Positions 1 through 7,260 of a stretch of DNA of 15,749 nucleotides are shown here, piece by piece (position 1 is the first letter of the stretch; each line of letters begins with the position of its first letter). Location: positions 1-15,749 of the forward strand of contig DTVI01000463.1 of NCBI GenBank assembly GCA_012963655.1. The letters run 5' to 3'. Origin of the DNA: Sulfurimonas sp. GTDB lineage: Bacteria; Campylobacterota; Campylobacteria; Campylobacterales; Sulfurimonadaceae. The notes beneath the pieces were generated by a model. The model was not told the origin of the DNA. It saw only the letters and a program-made list of their open reading frames with translations, and did not search any database. The position numbers and the translations under genes are program-made.

Positions 1-691
1 CTAAGCCCTTTTTTAAATCCTCTTGAAATGGGTATGCTTGACGCGACTTCTGTTATTTCTAGGATTCAAGAAAATGAGGCTTATGTGATTTCTATTTTTG
101 AAAAAGGAAAAGAGTTTTCTAGTTTTGATTCTAAGTATGATAGATTTTTAGAAGGTAAATACACATTAGGTAATGCCCAAGCCAGAGGTATGGCTATTTT
201 TAGCAATGAAGACCTAGGTACACCAGGCGCGGGTGGATGTATCTTATGTCATCCAATTGCTGGGGCTAAGGCTTTAATGACAGATTTTTCTTATGATAAC
301 CTTAGGGGTACTTATAAACACAGCCTTACGTACAGCTAACGGACAAGCAGGTAATTTAGACCCTGGACTCTTTGGTAATACTGCTGTAAATGATGAAGAC
401 GTAAAGGGTGCTTTTAAAGTATCTTCCTTACGTAATATTGCAGTTACTTCTCCTTATATGCATAATGGTAAATTCAAAGATTTAGACACCGTTGTACATT
501 TTTATAATACGCGGGATACGGGTGGAATAAATCCTGAAACAGGTGCAACTTGGGAACTTGGAGAATTTCACAGCGGTAGAAACACAGATCAATTAGGAGA
601 CTTAGGCCTCAGTTTTGATGAAGAAAAAGACTTAATTTCATTTTTAAAAACTTTTACAGACAAAAGGTATGAAGGCTTAATTGATAAATAA
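1..691 (+). pseudogene. Di-heme cytochrome c peroxidase / MauG-family protein, 3' part, frameshifted
   Basis: This is the C-terminal half of a periplasmic di-heme c-type cytochrome of the CcpA/MauG family, which reduces hydrogen peroxide using electrons from small cytochromes. The reading frame is open from base 1, so the start and the first heme site lie left of the window. Visible family marks are NPLEMG near the left edge, a heme-binding CILCH motif at 238-252, the DNLG-type segment after it, and the C-terminal SPYMHNGKFKDL...FYN block that closes the second heme domain. The frame breaks at about 304: the first frame carries the heme motif and DNL, and the next frame resumes exactly at GVLINTALR and runs to the stop at 689-691. 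Removing one base near 304 restores a continuous family-like protein. It may be a real pseudogene or a sequence error. Family assignment is firm; the exact subgroup is not. Confidence 0.85.
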
Positions 692-729
692 AGTAATAAA
701 AATGTAATATTTTCAATGTAAAATTAAAA

Positions 730-735
730 TATAAT
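730..735 (+). promoter_or_regulatory. Candidate -10 box for the small membrane protein gene
   Basis: A TATAAT hexamer sits in AT-rich DNA about 35 bases before the ATG at 770. There is no clear -35 element, as is usual for sigma-70 promoters of Campylobacterota. The assignment rests only on the hexamer and its position. Confidence 0.35.
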
Positions 736-769
736 TTATACTATCTTTAATATTTACCTGGAGTATGCA

Positions 770-874
770 ATGATTTATATTTTTTCAGTTATGATGGTTT
801 TAATTGGGGTGTTTTTTATAACAGAGATTATGGATGTCTTTAAGGATAAAAAGAGAAGGGAAGTCACCCCTTAA
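770..874 (+). CDS. Small single-span membrane protein, 34 residues
   Basis: This short frame begins at the ATG at 770, six bases after a GGAG ribosome binding site (760-763), and ends with TAA at 872-874. The product begins MIYIFSVMMVLIGVFF, one hydrophobic helix over about residues 1-18, followed by a short acidic stretch and a lysine/arginine-rich tail (DKKRRE), so the positive-inside rule puts the C-terminus in the cytoplasm. I do not recognise the family. Its size and shape resemble accessory subunits of respiratory oxidases such as CcoQ or CydX, but no sequence motif supports that. It stands alone between the peroxidase gene and the convergent HIT gene, with its own candidate promoter. 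The membrane-helix reading is clear; whether it is expressed is unproven. Confidence 0.5.
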   Translation: MIYIFSVMMVLIGVFFITEIMDVFKDKKRREVTP

Positions 875-944
875 TCCTTTGTCTGAGCTTATAAAAACCT
901 GGCAGACTCTTGGTCACAAAAGTTGTGTGCAGTTTAGTTTTTAT

Positions 945-1301
945 TTAAAGAAATTTACTAGACTCTGCATCATCAAAATGTCCCCATGGAAGTTTTGCAC
1001 CGCCAAGAACATGCCAGTGAAGGTGTTTAACTTCTTGACCTCCATTATCACCTACATTTGTGATAACTCTATATCCTGATTCTTTAATCCCTACAATCTC
1101 AGCAACATCTTGAATAAAACTTGTCATACCAACCATAGTTTGAGGGTTTACTTCATTGAAGCTATCAACATGTTGTTTTGGGATAACTAAAATATGAGCA
1201 GGTGCCTTTGGGTTTAAATCATGAAATGCCATGAACTCATCATTTTCTTTTACTAAATTTGAGGGTAATGCACCGTTTACTATTTTACAAAATATACACA
1301 T
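945..1301 (-). CDS. hinT: HIT family purine nucleotide phosphoramidase (HinT-type)
   Basis: A 118-residue cytosolic histidine-triad protein, a small nucleotide-binding hydrolase that acts on AMP-lysine and similar phosphoramidates. The triad is plain: HLHWHVLGG with His93, His95 and His97, preceded by GGQEV, as in HinT proteins. The N-terminus MCIFCKIVNGALPS is also typical, with Cys2 and Cys5 in the CIFCKI motif of this branch; a zinc role would be an inference. The length fits the family. The ATG at 1301 follows an AAGGA site on the minus strand. The gene is divergent from pheS, the same arrangement as the HIT gene next to pheS in Helicobacter pylori (HP0404/HP0403). Cellular substrate is unknown. 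Confidence 0.93.
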   Translation of the reverse strand: MCIFCKIVNGALPSNLVKENDEFMAFHDLNPKAPAHILVIPKQHVDSFNEVNPQTMVGMTSFIQDVAEIVGIKESGYRVITNVGDNGGQEVKHLHWHVLGGAKLPWGHFDDAESSKFL

Positions 1302-1323
1302 TATAAATCCTTATTTATTTTCT

Positions 1324-1340
1324 ATTATACAAATATTATA
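1324..1340 (-). promoter_or_regulatory. Candidate tandem -10 boxes for the HIT gene
   Basis: Read on the minus strand, two TATAAT hexamers lie 11 bases apart (1335-1340 and 1324-1329), about 25-35 bases before the HIT start codon. Either could serve as the -10 element. The T-rich stretch further upstream suits Campylobacterota promoters. No -35 consensus is seen. Confidence 0.45.
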
Positions 1341-1365
1341 ACCTAAAAAATAAAAGAAAGAAGTT

Positions 1366-1592
1366 AGATTTCTTTTGAAAGTATGTACCATTCTCAGAGT
1401 GAAACAAAGAGGTGAAATATAGTATTTCTTTTGGAATTCGTAGCTGTAGATAGGGAGGATGAAAAAAATGCTATATTTCACCTCTTTGTTACGCTCCCTA
1501 TTGGCATACCATACAAAAGTGTGAGACTTCGTTAGAACCTTTATTCACTTGAATGGCATACTGAGGATGGTATATACTTTCGAAAGAAGTCT
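1366..1592. repeat. Nested inverted repeats upstream of pheS (possible structured RNA or small mobile element)
   Basis: Two inverted repeats share one continuous left arm. The outer pair is 1366-1397 against 1561-1592, 28 of 32 positions complementary. The inner core is 1403-1422 against 1471-1490, a perfect 20-bp match that extends with a few mismatches to about 1397-1431 against 1461-1496. The right arm is split by a 64-base segment (1497-1560). All four outer mismatches become G-U pairs in a plus-strand RNA, while a minus-strand RNA would have A-C mismatches there; two flanking mismatches of the inner pair behave the same way. TAGGGAG in the apical loop (1451-1457) is complementary to CTCCCTA at 1494-1500, allowing an alternative fold or pseudoknot. 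No transposase is nearby and no target duplication is obvious. The repeat is seen directly; its function is unknown. Confidence 0.7.
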
Positions 1593-1625
1593 GTCGGTTA
1601 AAGGGCTTTGTAATGGATATTTGCC

Positions 1626-1631
1626 TATAAT
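1626..1631 (+). promoter_or_regulatory. Candidate -10 box for the pheS operon
   Basis: TATAAT lies 50 bases before the proposed TTG start of pheS and downstream of the inverted-repeat element. If used, the pheS transcript would begin near 1638 and would not contain the repeat. If the real promoter lies further upstream, the repeat would be part of the leader. The sequence alone does not decide. Confidence 0.35.
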
Positions 1632-1680
1632 CGCGAAATTATATACTTTAAAGAGGGATACCTCTACCCAAGGAAGCGCT

Positions 1681-2670
1681 TTGACCGAGTGGATTGAAAA
1701 AATTGAAAAAGCAGATTCTCCTGCAAAAATAGAAGAAATACGTGTTGGTGTTTTTGGAAAAAAAGGCGTATTGGCTAAGGCCTTTTCTGAGATGAAAAAT
1801 GCAGCAAATGAAGATAAGGCTAAGATTGCTAAAGAACTTAATGAGCAAAAAGCAAAATTAAACACACTATTAAATGAAAAAAAGATTATTTTAGAAACAG
1901 CAGCACTACAAGAGGCAATGAAGGCAGAAGGTATTGATGTGTCTTTATTTGCACCTCGAAGTGAAGCAGGTGGGACACATCCTGTAATGGATACTATGGA
2001 TAGAGTAATTGAATATTTTTCAAATCTGAATTTTTCAGTTGAAACAGGGCCAATGGTTGAGGATGATTTTCATAACTTTGAAGCCTTAAACCTCCCAAAA
2101 TATCACCCAGCACGTGATATGCAAGATACTTTTTATTTTAAAGATGAGGCACTTTTACGTACCCATACTTCTCCTGTTCAAATTAGAACTATGCTAAATA
2201 CTAAACCACCTATTCGTATGATAGCGCCTGGTTCAGTTTTCAGACGTGATTTTGATATCACGCATACACCAATGTTTCATCAAATTGAAGGTCTTCTTGT
2301 AGATGATAAAGGAAAGGTTTCTTTTGCAAATTTAAAATTTATTCTTGAAGGCTTTTTACATCATATGTTTGGAGATGTAGAAGTGCGTTTCCGTCCTTCA
2401 TTCTTTCCTTTCACGGAGCCTTCAGCTGAAGTTGATATTTCTTGTATCTTCTGTAAGGGTGAGGGATGTAGAATCTGTTCTAAGACAGGTTGGTTAGAAG
2501 TGCTTGGTTGTGGAATTGTTGATCCTAATGTTTTTGATGCAGTAGGTTACAAAGATGTTAGTGGATATGCCTTTGGTCTAGGTATTGAGCGTTTTGCAAT
2601 GCTTATTCATCAAATCCCTGACTTACGTTCTCTTTTTGAGGGTGACATGAGACTATTGGAGCAATTTTAA
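1681..2670 (+). CDS. pheS: Phenylalanyl-tRNA synthetase alpha subunit
   Basis: Catalytic subunit of the cytosolic (alpha-beta)2 enzyme that attaches phenylalanine to tRNA-Phe. Class II synthetase marks are clear: motif 2 in FRRDFDITHTPMFHQ, the conserved GPMVEDDFHNFEALN segment, and motif 3 in GLGIERFAML near the C-terminus. A four-cysteine cluster precedes GWLEVLGCG, as in many bacterial PheS. I place the start at TTG 1681, six bases after AAGGA (1670-1674), because this gives 329 residues, the normal family length, and an N-terminus (TEWIEKIEKA) like relatives. The frame stays open upstream to a TTG at 1549 (373 residues), but the extra 44 residues fall partly within the inverted repeat and look unlike PheS. 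First gene of the operon; its stop overlaps the pheT start by one base. Confidence 0.95.
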   Translation: MTEWIEKIEKADSPAKIEEIRVGVFGKKGVLAKAFSEMKNAANEDKAKIAKELNEQKAKLNTLLNEKKIILETAALQEAMKAEGIDVSLFAPRSEAGGTHPVMDTMDRVIEYFSNLNFSVETGPMVEDDFHNFEALNLPKYHPARDMQDTFYFKDEALLRTHTSPVQIRTMLNTKPPIRMIAPGSVFRRDFDITHTPMFHQIEGLLVDDKGKVSFANLKFILEGFLHHMFGDVEVRFRPSFFPFTEPSAEVDISCIFCKGEGCRICSKTGWLEVLGCGIVDPNVFDAVGYKDVSGYAFGLGIERFAMLIHQIPDLRSLFEGDMRLLEQF

Positions 2671-5000
2671 TGATTATTACAAAAAGCTGGTTAAATGAAT
2701 GGGTAAATATTGAGTCTAAAAGTGGTGAAGAACTTTGTAAGACCTTTAATTCTATAGGTCTTGAAGTTGATAGACATGAAGTTTATACAGTCCCTGCTAA
2801 GATTGTTATAGGTCATGTGATTTCATGTGAGAAACATCCAGACGCGGATAAACTAAATATATGTCAGGTAGATATTGGTACATCTGTACGTCAAATTGTG
2901 TGTGGGGCTTCAAATGTTTGTCCTAATATTTATGTAGCGGTAGCAACTATAGGTGCTGTTATGCCAGGTGGACTTAAAATCAAGCCTGTTGAACTAAGAG
3001 GTGTTGAATCTGTAGGGATGATTTGTTCTTCTACAGAACTTGGTCTTCCTGCTATTGATGATGGCATTATGATACTTGATAATAGTATTGGCGAACTTAA
3101 ACTTGGATCTGCATTATGTGAAAACCCATACCTAAATGATGAGCTTATTGAACTAGAATTGACAGCCAATAGAGGAGATTGTTTAAGTGTAAATGGGGTT
3201 GCTCGTGATCTTTCAGCAGCCTTCAATATAGAACTTAAAGAACGTCGTAAATCTGTTGCAGAAGAAAAGCAAGTAGGAATAGGTCGTATCTTACAATTAT
3301 CACACCCAAGAAATACAGATGTAAAATTAATGTACAAGGCAGTCAATCAAAACAGTTTTACTCTACCTTTACTTTTGCGTCTTAGACTTTCTATGATAGA
3401 AGAAGAATGTAAATCTGCAATTGATGCACTTTTATTTTACGCAACATATTCTTCGGGGGTTATTTTAAGAGCTTATGGATATTCTTCTTTCCCTATGGTT
3501 CAAGATAAGGCACAAATTATACTTGAAGTTGATGAAAATGGATACGCAATAACAAAGGGAAATTCTAAAGCCTCTACTATTGGAATTATTCAATATGAAG
3601 AATCAAGAGTAAATAAGGATGATGAAATTATTATCCTTGAAGCTTCTTATATCCACCCTGACACAATATCGAGAAAAATGGCAGAAAAGAAGATTGAAAA
3701 TGGACCTCTTTTTTACCGTACATCACGTGGGTCTGAGCCAAACTTAGAATTTGGCTTAGAATATTGCCAAGAACTTTTTAATGCTTATGCACAAACTGAA
3801 ATTTATGGAGGAAGTTTAGAATTAAACTCTCATCATGAAGACATCGTTCTACAGCTAAGTATAGAAGATATTAGTAATACTATTGGTATGGATGTTGAAA
3901 AAATAAATGTGACTCAAGTACTTCAAAATCTTGGTTTTAACATGCTTAAATCTCAAGCAGGACAGATTGTTGTTGGTGTTCCTCAATTTAGACATGATGT
4001 TTCACATGACCAAGATATTATAGAAGAAATTGTTCGTCTTATTGGTATTGATAATATTCCTTCAAAGCCTTATTCTTTTACAGAACAACCTCATGAAAAT
4101 GATGCAAGTTCTTTCTTTGCTAAACGTAAGTATTATCGTGAACGCGCGGCTTCGTGTGGTTTTTATGAGTCTGTTCATTTCATTTTTAATGAAAGAGCTA
4201 AACTTAAAAGCTTTGGCTTTGAACTTGTAAATGAAGAGCTTGATCTTGTTAACCCAATAGCTGGAACGCTTGACACACTTCGTTCTACCTTATGTCTTGG
4301 TCTTATTGAAGCATCAAGTGCTAATGCTAAGTCAGGACGCAAGCAGATTAAACTTTTTGAAGTAGGTTCTGTATTTGATGATAAACGTAATGAATTTATT
4401 AAAATGGGATTTGTATTTTCAGGACAGGCTTCATCAGAAGGTGTTAGTAATCATGGTAAGCCTCAGGCAGTAGGATTTGAAGATTTTGTACAAAATATTT
4501 CTAATGTCATAGGAAACTTTGAACTCCGTCCTGTTGAAATTAGCCATGCTTTAGCACATCCTTACCAGTCAGCTGAGATTATAGTTGATGGAAATGTTAT
4601 GGGAACACTTTTTAAACTACATCCTAGTGTGGCAAAAGAATATGACTTAGATGATACTTATCTTTGTGAGATTAGTTTTGATACTTTAGAATATAAGCTT
4701 AATACTTTTTCTTCTTATTCGAAATTTCAGGCTTCTTATAGAGACTTGTCTCTTGTGATTCCTAAGTCTCTTAGGTATGCGCAGCTTAGAGATGTTATAA
4801 ATGAAGCTCAAAGTGAAGAAATAATTCGTTTTTATCCTGTAGATACATATGAAAGTGAAGAACTTGGAAATAACATGAGTTTAACCCTTCGTTTTATGCT
4901 TCAATCAGAGGATAAAACCTTAGAAGAAGATGATATCACTTCATCAATAGATGGTGTCTTATCTGCACTTAATGAAAAACTAGGGATTGCATTACGATGA
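2670..5000 (+). CDS. pheT: Phenylalanyl-tRNA synthetase beta subunit
   Basis: The 776-residue partner of PheS, which binds tRNA and normally carries the editing site that removes mischarged tyrosine. Order of domains: N-terminal region, EMAP-type tRNA-binding domain at about 39-150 (CEKHPDADKLNICQVD), B3/4 region at about 200-375, B5 at about 392-470 (ending RHDVSHDQDIIEEIVRLIG), catalytic-like core at about 480-670 and the FDX-ACB anticodon-binding domain from about 680 to the end. The B3/4 region is recognisable by position but lacks the usual INN, HAFD and GIMGG motifs. The start overlaps the pheS stop (TAATG) and the end overlaps aroA by four bases, so the three genes are likely translationally coupled. 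Identity is certain; editing ability is doubtful. Confidence 0.95.
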   Translation: MIITKSWLNEWVNIESKSGEELCKTFNSIGLEVDRHEVYTVPAKIVIGHVISCEKHPDADKLNICQVDIGTSVRQIVCGASNVCPNIYVAVATIGAVMPGGLKIKPVELRGVESVGMICSSTELGLPAIDDGIMILDNSIGELKLGSALCENPYLNDELIELELTANRGDCLSVNGVARDLSAAFNIELKERRKSVAEEKQVGIGRILQLSHPRNTDVKLMYKAVNQNSFTLPLLLRLRLSMIEEECKSAIDALLFYATYSSGVILRAYGYSSFPMVQDKAQIILEVDENGYAITKGNSKASTIGIIQYEESRVNKDDEIIILEASYIHPDTISRKMAEKKIENGPLFYRTSRGSEPNLEFGLEYCQELFNAYAQTEIYGGSLELNSHHEDIVLQLSIEDISNTIGMDVEKINVTQVLQNLGFNMLKSQAGQIVVGVPQFRHDVSHDQDIIEEIVRLIGIDNIPSKPYSFTEQPHENDASSFFAKRKYYRERAASCGFYESVHFIFNERAKLKSFGFELVNEELDLVNPIAGTLDTLRSTLCLGLIEASSANAKSGRKQIKLFEVGSVFDDKRNEFIKMGFVFSGQASSEGVSNHGKPQAVGFEDFVQNISNVIGNFELRPVEISHALAHPYQSAEIIVDGNVMGTLFKLHPSVAKEYDLDDTYLCEISFDTLEYKLNTFSSYSKFQASYRDLSLVIPKSLRYAQLRDVINEAQSEEIIRFYPVDTYESEELGNNMSLTLRFMLQSEDKTLEEDDITSSIDGVLSALNEKLGIALR

Positions 5001-6280
5001 TAAGTACAGCCACAGTTTATTGTATTGAAGAAGGTTTTAGCCTAAAGTGTGACAAGGTAGCCCCTGATAAATCTATTTCACATCGTTCAGCCATGTTTTC
5101 TCTCTTAGCTGAGGGAGAGTCTGTGATAGAAAACTTTTTACGTGCAGAAGATACGATGAATACTCTTCAAATTGTTAAAGATCTTGGAGCAGAGGTTCAT
5201 GATGATGGGAAGACAATACGCATTTCTTCAAAAGGAATTCAAGAACCTTTTGATATCTTAGATTGTGGAAATTCAGGCACAGGAATGCGCCTTTTTTGTG
5301 GACTTTTAGCCTCAGCTAAGGGACATTTTATTTTAACAGGAGATGAATACCTAAAACGTCGTCCTATGAAACGTGTTACGACACCCTTAAAAGACATAGG
5401 TGCTTTTTTAGATGGAAGAGACGAGGGTGATTTTGCGCCTTTAAGTATTCGTGGAGGCTCTTTAAAAGCCTTTACATATAAGTCTAAAATAGCCTCAGCT
5501 CAAGTAAAGTCAGCCATGATTTTAGCGGCACTTTCTGCAGATGGTGAATGTTCTTATGAAGAACCTGAACTTTCTCGTGATCATACAGAACGAATGTTAA
5601 AGGGAATGGGTGCACAATTAACAGTGGATGGCTTAATCACAAAGGTTAAACCTTTAAGAGGTCTTCTTTCGCCTCTTGTTATTCGTGTTCCTTCTGACCC
5701 CTCATCTGCTTTTTTCTTTGCAGTTGCTGCGGCAATTACACCTAATGCTTCTGTTATTATTGAGGGTGTTACCTTTAATCCTACACGAATTGAAGCCTTT
5801 AAGGCCTTAGAAAAGATGGGTGCGAAAATCTCTTATGATTTAACAGATGAAAAATATGAACCTATTGGAAATATCACAGTAAACTATGCGCCTTTAAAAG
5901 CCATTACTATAGAGGATAACATCTCATGGTTAATTGATGAACTTCCTGCTCTTTCTATTGCTATGGCTTGTGCTCAGGGTACATCAGTAATAAAAAACGC
6001 TCATGAACTTCGTGTTAAAGAAAGCGATAGAATTTCAACTGTTGTAGATAATCTTAATGCGTGTGATATTAAAACAACAGAATATGAAGATGGATACACG
6101 GTAACAGGGGGAACCTTACAACCTGCACTTATAAATTCTTTTGGCGACCATAGAATTGCTATGAGTTTCGCCATTGGTGGACTTAAGTGCGGGATGAAGA
6201 TTGAAGATATAGAATGTATTCAAACCTCTTTCCCTAATTTCTTTGATATATTAAAAGAGATTACGAAAGTCGAATTATAG
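4997..6280 (+). CDS. aroA: 3-phosphoshikimate 1-carboxyvinyltransferase (EPSP synthase)
   Basis: Sixth enzyme of the shikimate pathway in the cytosol; it joins phosphoenolpyruvate and shikimate 3-phosphate to give EPSP on the way to chorismate. The 427 residues match the family. Visible sites are DKSISHR (Lys25, Ser26, Arg30) for shikimate phosphate, CGNSGTGMRL for PEP, RRPMKRV, SRDHTERML, the catalytic WLIDELPAL aspartate, RVKESDRI and FGDHRIAM. The GNSGTGMRLFCGLLA and RPM..V..PL forms resemble class II enzymes more than the E. coli class I GNAGTAMRPL form. The start codon overlaps the pheT stop as ATGA, and ispH follows after eight bases. Placement beside phenylalanyl-tRNA synthetase links aromatic amino acid supply with use, though the linkage is ancestral in this phylum and need not be regulatory. 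Confidence 0.96.
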   Translation: MISTATVYCIEEGFSLKCDKVAPDKSISHRSAMFSLLAEGESVIENFLRAEDTMNTLQIVKDLGAEVHDDGKTIRISSKGIQEPFDILDCGNSGTGMRLFCGLLASAKGHFILTGDEYLKRRPMKRVTTPLKDIGAFLDGRDEGDFAPLSIRGGSLKAFTYKSKIASAQVKSAMILAALSADGECSYEEPELSRDHTERMLKGMGAQLTVDGLITKVKPLRGLLSPLVIRVPSDPSSAFFFAVAAAITPNASVIIEGVTFNPTRIEAFKALEKMGAKISYDLTDEKYEPIGNITVNYAPLKAITIEDNISWLIDELPALSIAMACAQGTSVIKNAHELRVKESDRISTVVDNLNACDIKTTEYEDGYTVTGGTLQPALINSFGDHRIAMSFAIGGLKCGMKIEDIECIQTSFPNFFDILKEITKVEL

Positions 6281-6288
6281 GATTAGAT

Positions 6289-7119
6289 ATGAATGTTAAA
6301 CTAGCTGAAAATTACGGATTTTGTTTTGGTGTTAAGCGCGCAATTAAAATTGCTGAAGATAATGTAGGTGCATCAACTTATGGTCCTTTGATTCATAATG
6401 GAAAAGAAATTAACCGTTTAAAAGAAGACTTTAAAGTTTCTTTAGTGGAAGATATATCTACCTTTAAAAAAGGCGATAAGGCTGTTATTCGTACACATGG
6501 TATACCTAAAGATAAATTATCTTCACTTCATAAAAAAAATATTGATGTTATTGATGCAACCTGTCCTTATGTAACTAAGCCTCAACAAATTTGTGAAGAA
6601 ATGAGTAAAGAGGGTTATGATATTGTTATTTTTGGAGATGTAAATCATCCTGAGATAAAAGGTGTCATGTCTTACGCGCAAAAAGGCGCAACCGTTGTTG
6701 AATCAGTAGAAGAATTAAAAGATAAATTCTTTTATGACAAGATTGCCGTTGTTGCTCAAACAACACGTAAGGTAGATGAGTTTATGAAGGTATGTAATTA
6801 TCTTATGCGTTCGCATAAAGAAGTACGTGTTTTTAATACGATTTGTAATGCTACCTTTGATAATCAAGACGCAGTAAAGATTCTGGCAAAAGAATCAGAT
6901 GTTATGGTTGTTATTGGAGGAAAAAATTCTTCTAATACAAAAGAATTACATTCTATTTCTAAAGATAATTGTAATGATTCTTATCTTGTTGAAGGCCCAG
7001 ATGACTTAATAGCTTCTTGGTTTGATGATAAAAAAGAATGTGGTGTTAGTGCAGGTGCCTCAACACCTGACTGGATTATTAAACAAGTAATACAACAAAT
7101 TAAAGAATTGTCTGCGTAA
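6289..7119 (+). CDS. ispH: 4-hydroxy-3-methylbut-2-enyl diphosphate reductase
   Basis: Last enzyme of the MEP isoprenoid pathway; a cytosolic iron-sulfur enzyme that reduces HMBPP to isopentenyl and dimethylallyl diphosphate. The 276-residue length is short but normal for Campylobacterota. The three cluster cysteines are present at Cys12 (YGFCFGV), Cys92 (DATCPYV) and Cys186 (NTICNAT). The diphosphate-binding histidines are His36, His70 (RTHGIP) and His120, and the catalytic glutamate is Glu122 in NHPEIKG. Only eight bases separate it from aroA, so it is the fourth gene of the operon. In Helicobacter and Campylobacter the next gene is rpsA; here a regulator on the opposite strand intervenes. 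The frame after the TAA stays open for 31 more codons, which is reported as a separate finding. Confidence 0.96.
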   Translation: MNVKLAENYGFCFGVKRAIKIAEDNVGASTYGPLIHNGKEINRLKEDFKVSLVEDISTFKKGDKAVIRTHGIPKDKLSSLHKKNIDVIDATCPYVTKPQQICEEMSKEGYDIVIFGDVNHPEIKGVMSYAQKGATVVESVEELKDKFFYDKIAVVAQTTRKVDEFMKVCNYLMRSHKEVRVFNTICNATFDNQDAVKILAKESDVMVVIGGKNSSNTKELHSISKDNCNDSYLVEGPDDLIASWFDDKKECGVSAGASTPDWIIKQVIQQIKELSA

Positions 7120-7260
7120 TATTTCTTATTTAAAACACACACTGGTACTTTTATTGAAGTTGCTGAGGCCTTCACTGGTGCCTATGGCATAACAGTTTCG
7201 GTAGCGAAGCTATAAAGATGAAGCCGGTCATATTTATTTAACGCTTCTTATCTCATCTCA
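7120..7260. other. Intergenic gap between convergent ispH and response regulator
   Basis: No gene, tRNA or strong terminator is visible here. The DNA is less AT-rich than other gaps in the window. Directly after the ispH stop the same frame remains open for 31 codons and ends at TAA, with a protein-like composition, and GGTAGCGAAGCTATAAAG further on could form a short weak hairpin. It may hold the remains of a gene displaced when the regulator arrived, but I recognise no family. Confidence 0.4.

Noticed and set aside
875..944. Terminator between the small membrane protein and the HIT gene
   Set aside because: CACAA-AAG-TTGTG forms only five pairs and the T-rich stretch is not adjacent; too weak to call.
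834..1079. Plus-strand open frame of 81 codons
   Set aside because: It overlaps the 34-residue frame at its start and is antisense to the clear HIT gene over its second half; no ribosome binding site and no protein family resemblance.
1468..1524. Phenylalanine leader peptide (attenuator) for pheST
   Set aside because: The frame has a single phenylalanine codon and no terminator with a T-run between it and pheS, so classic attenuation is not supported.
1651..1665. Hairpin AGAGG-GATA-CCTCT before pheS as a terminator
   Set aside because: Only five pairs and no T-run follows; it is more likely incidental.
1545..1865. Minus-strand frame opposite pheS
   Set aside because: Antisense shadow of the pheS coding frame with low-complexity composition; no independent evidence.
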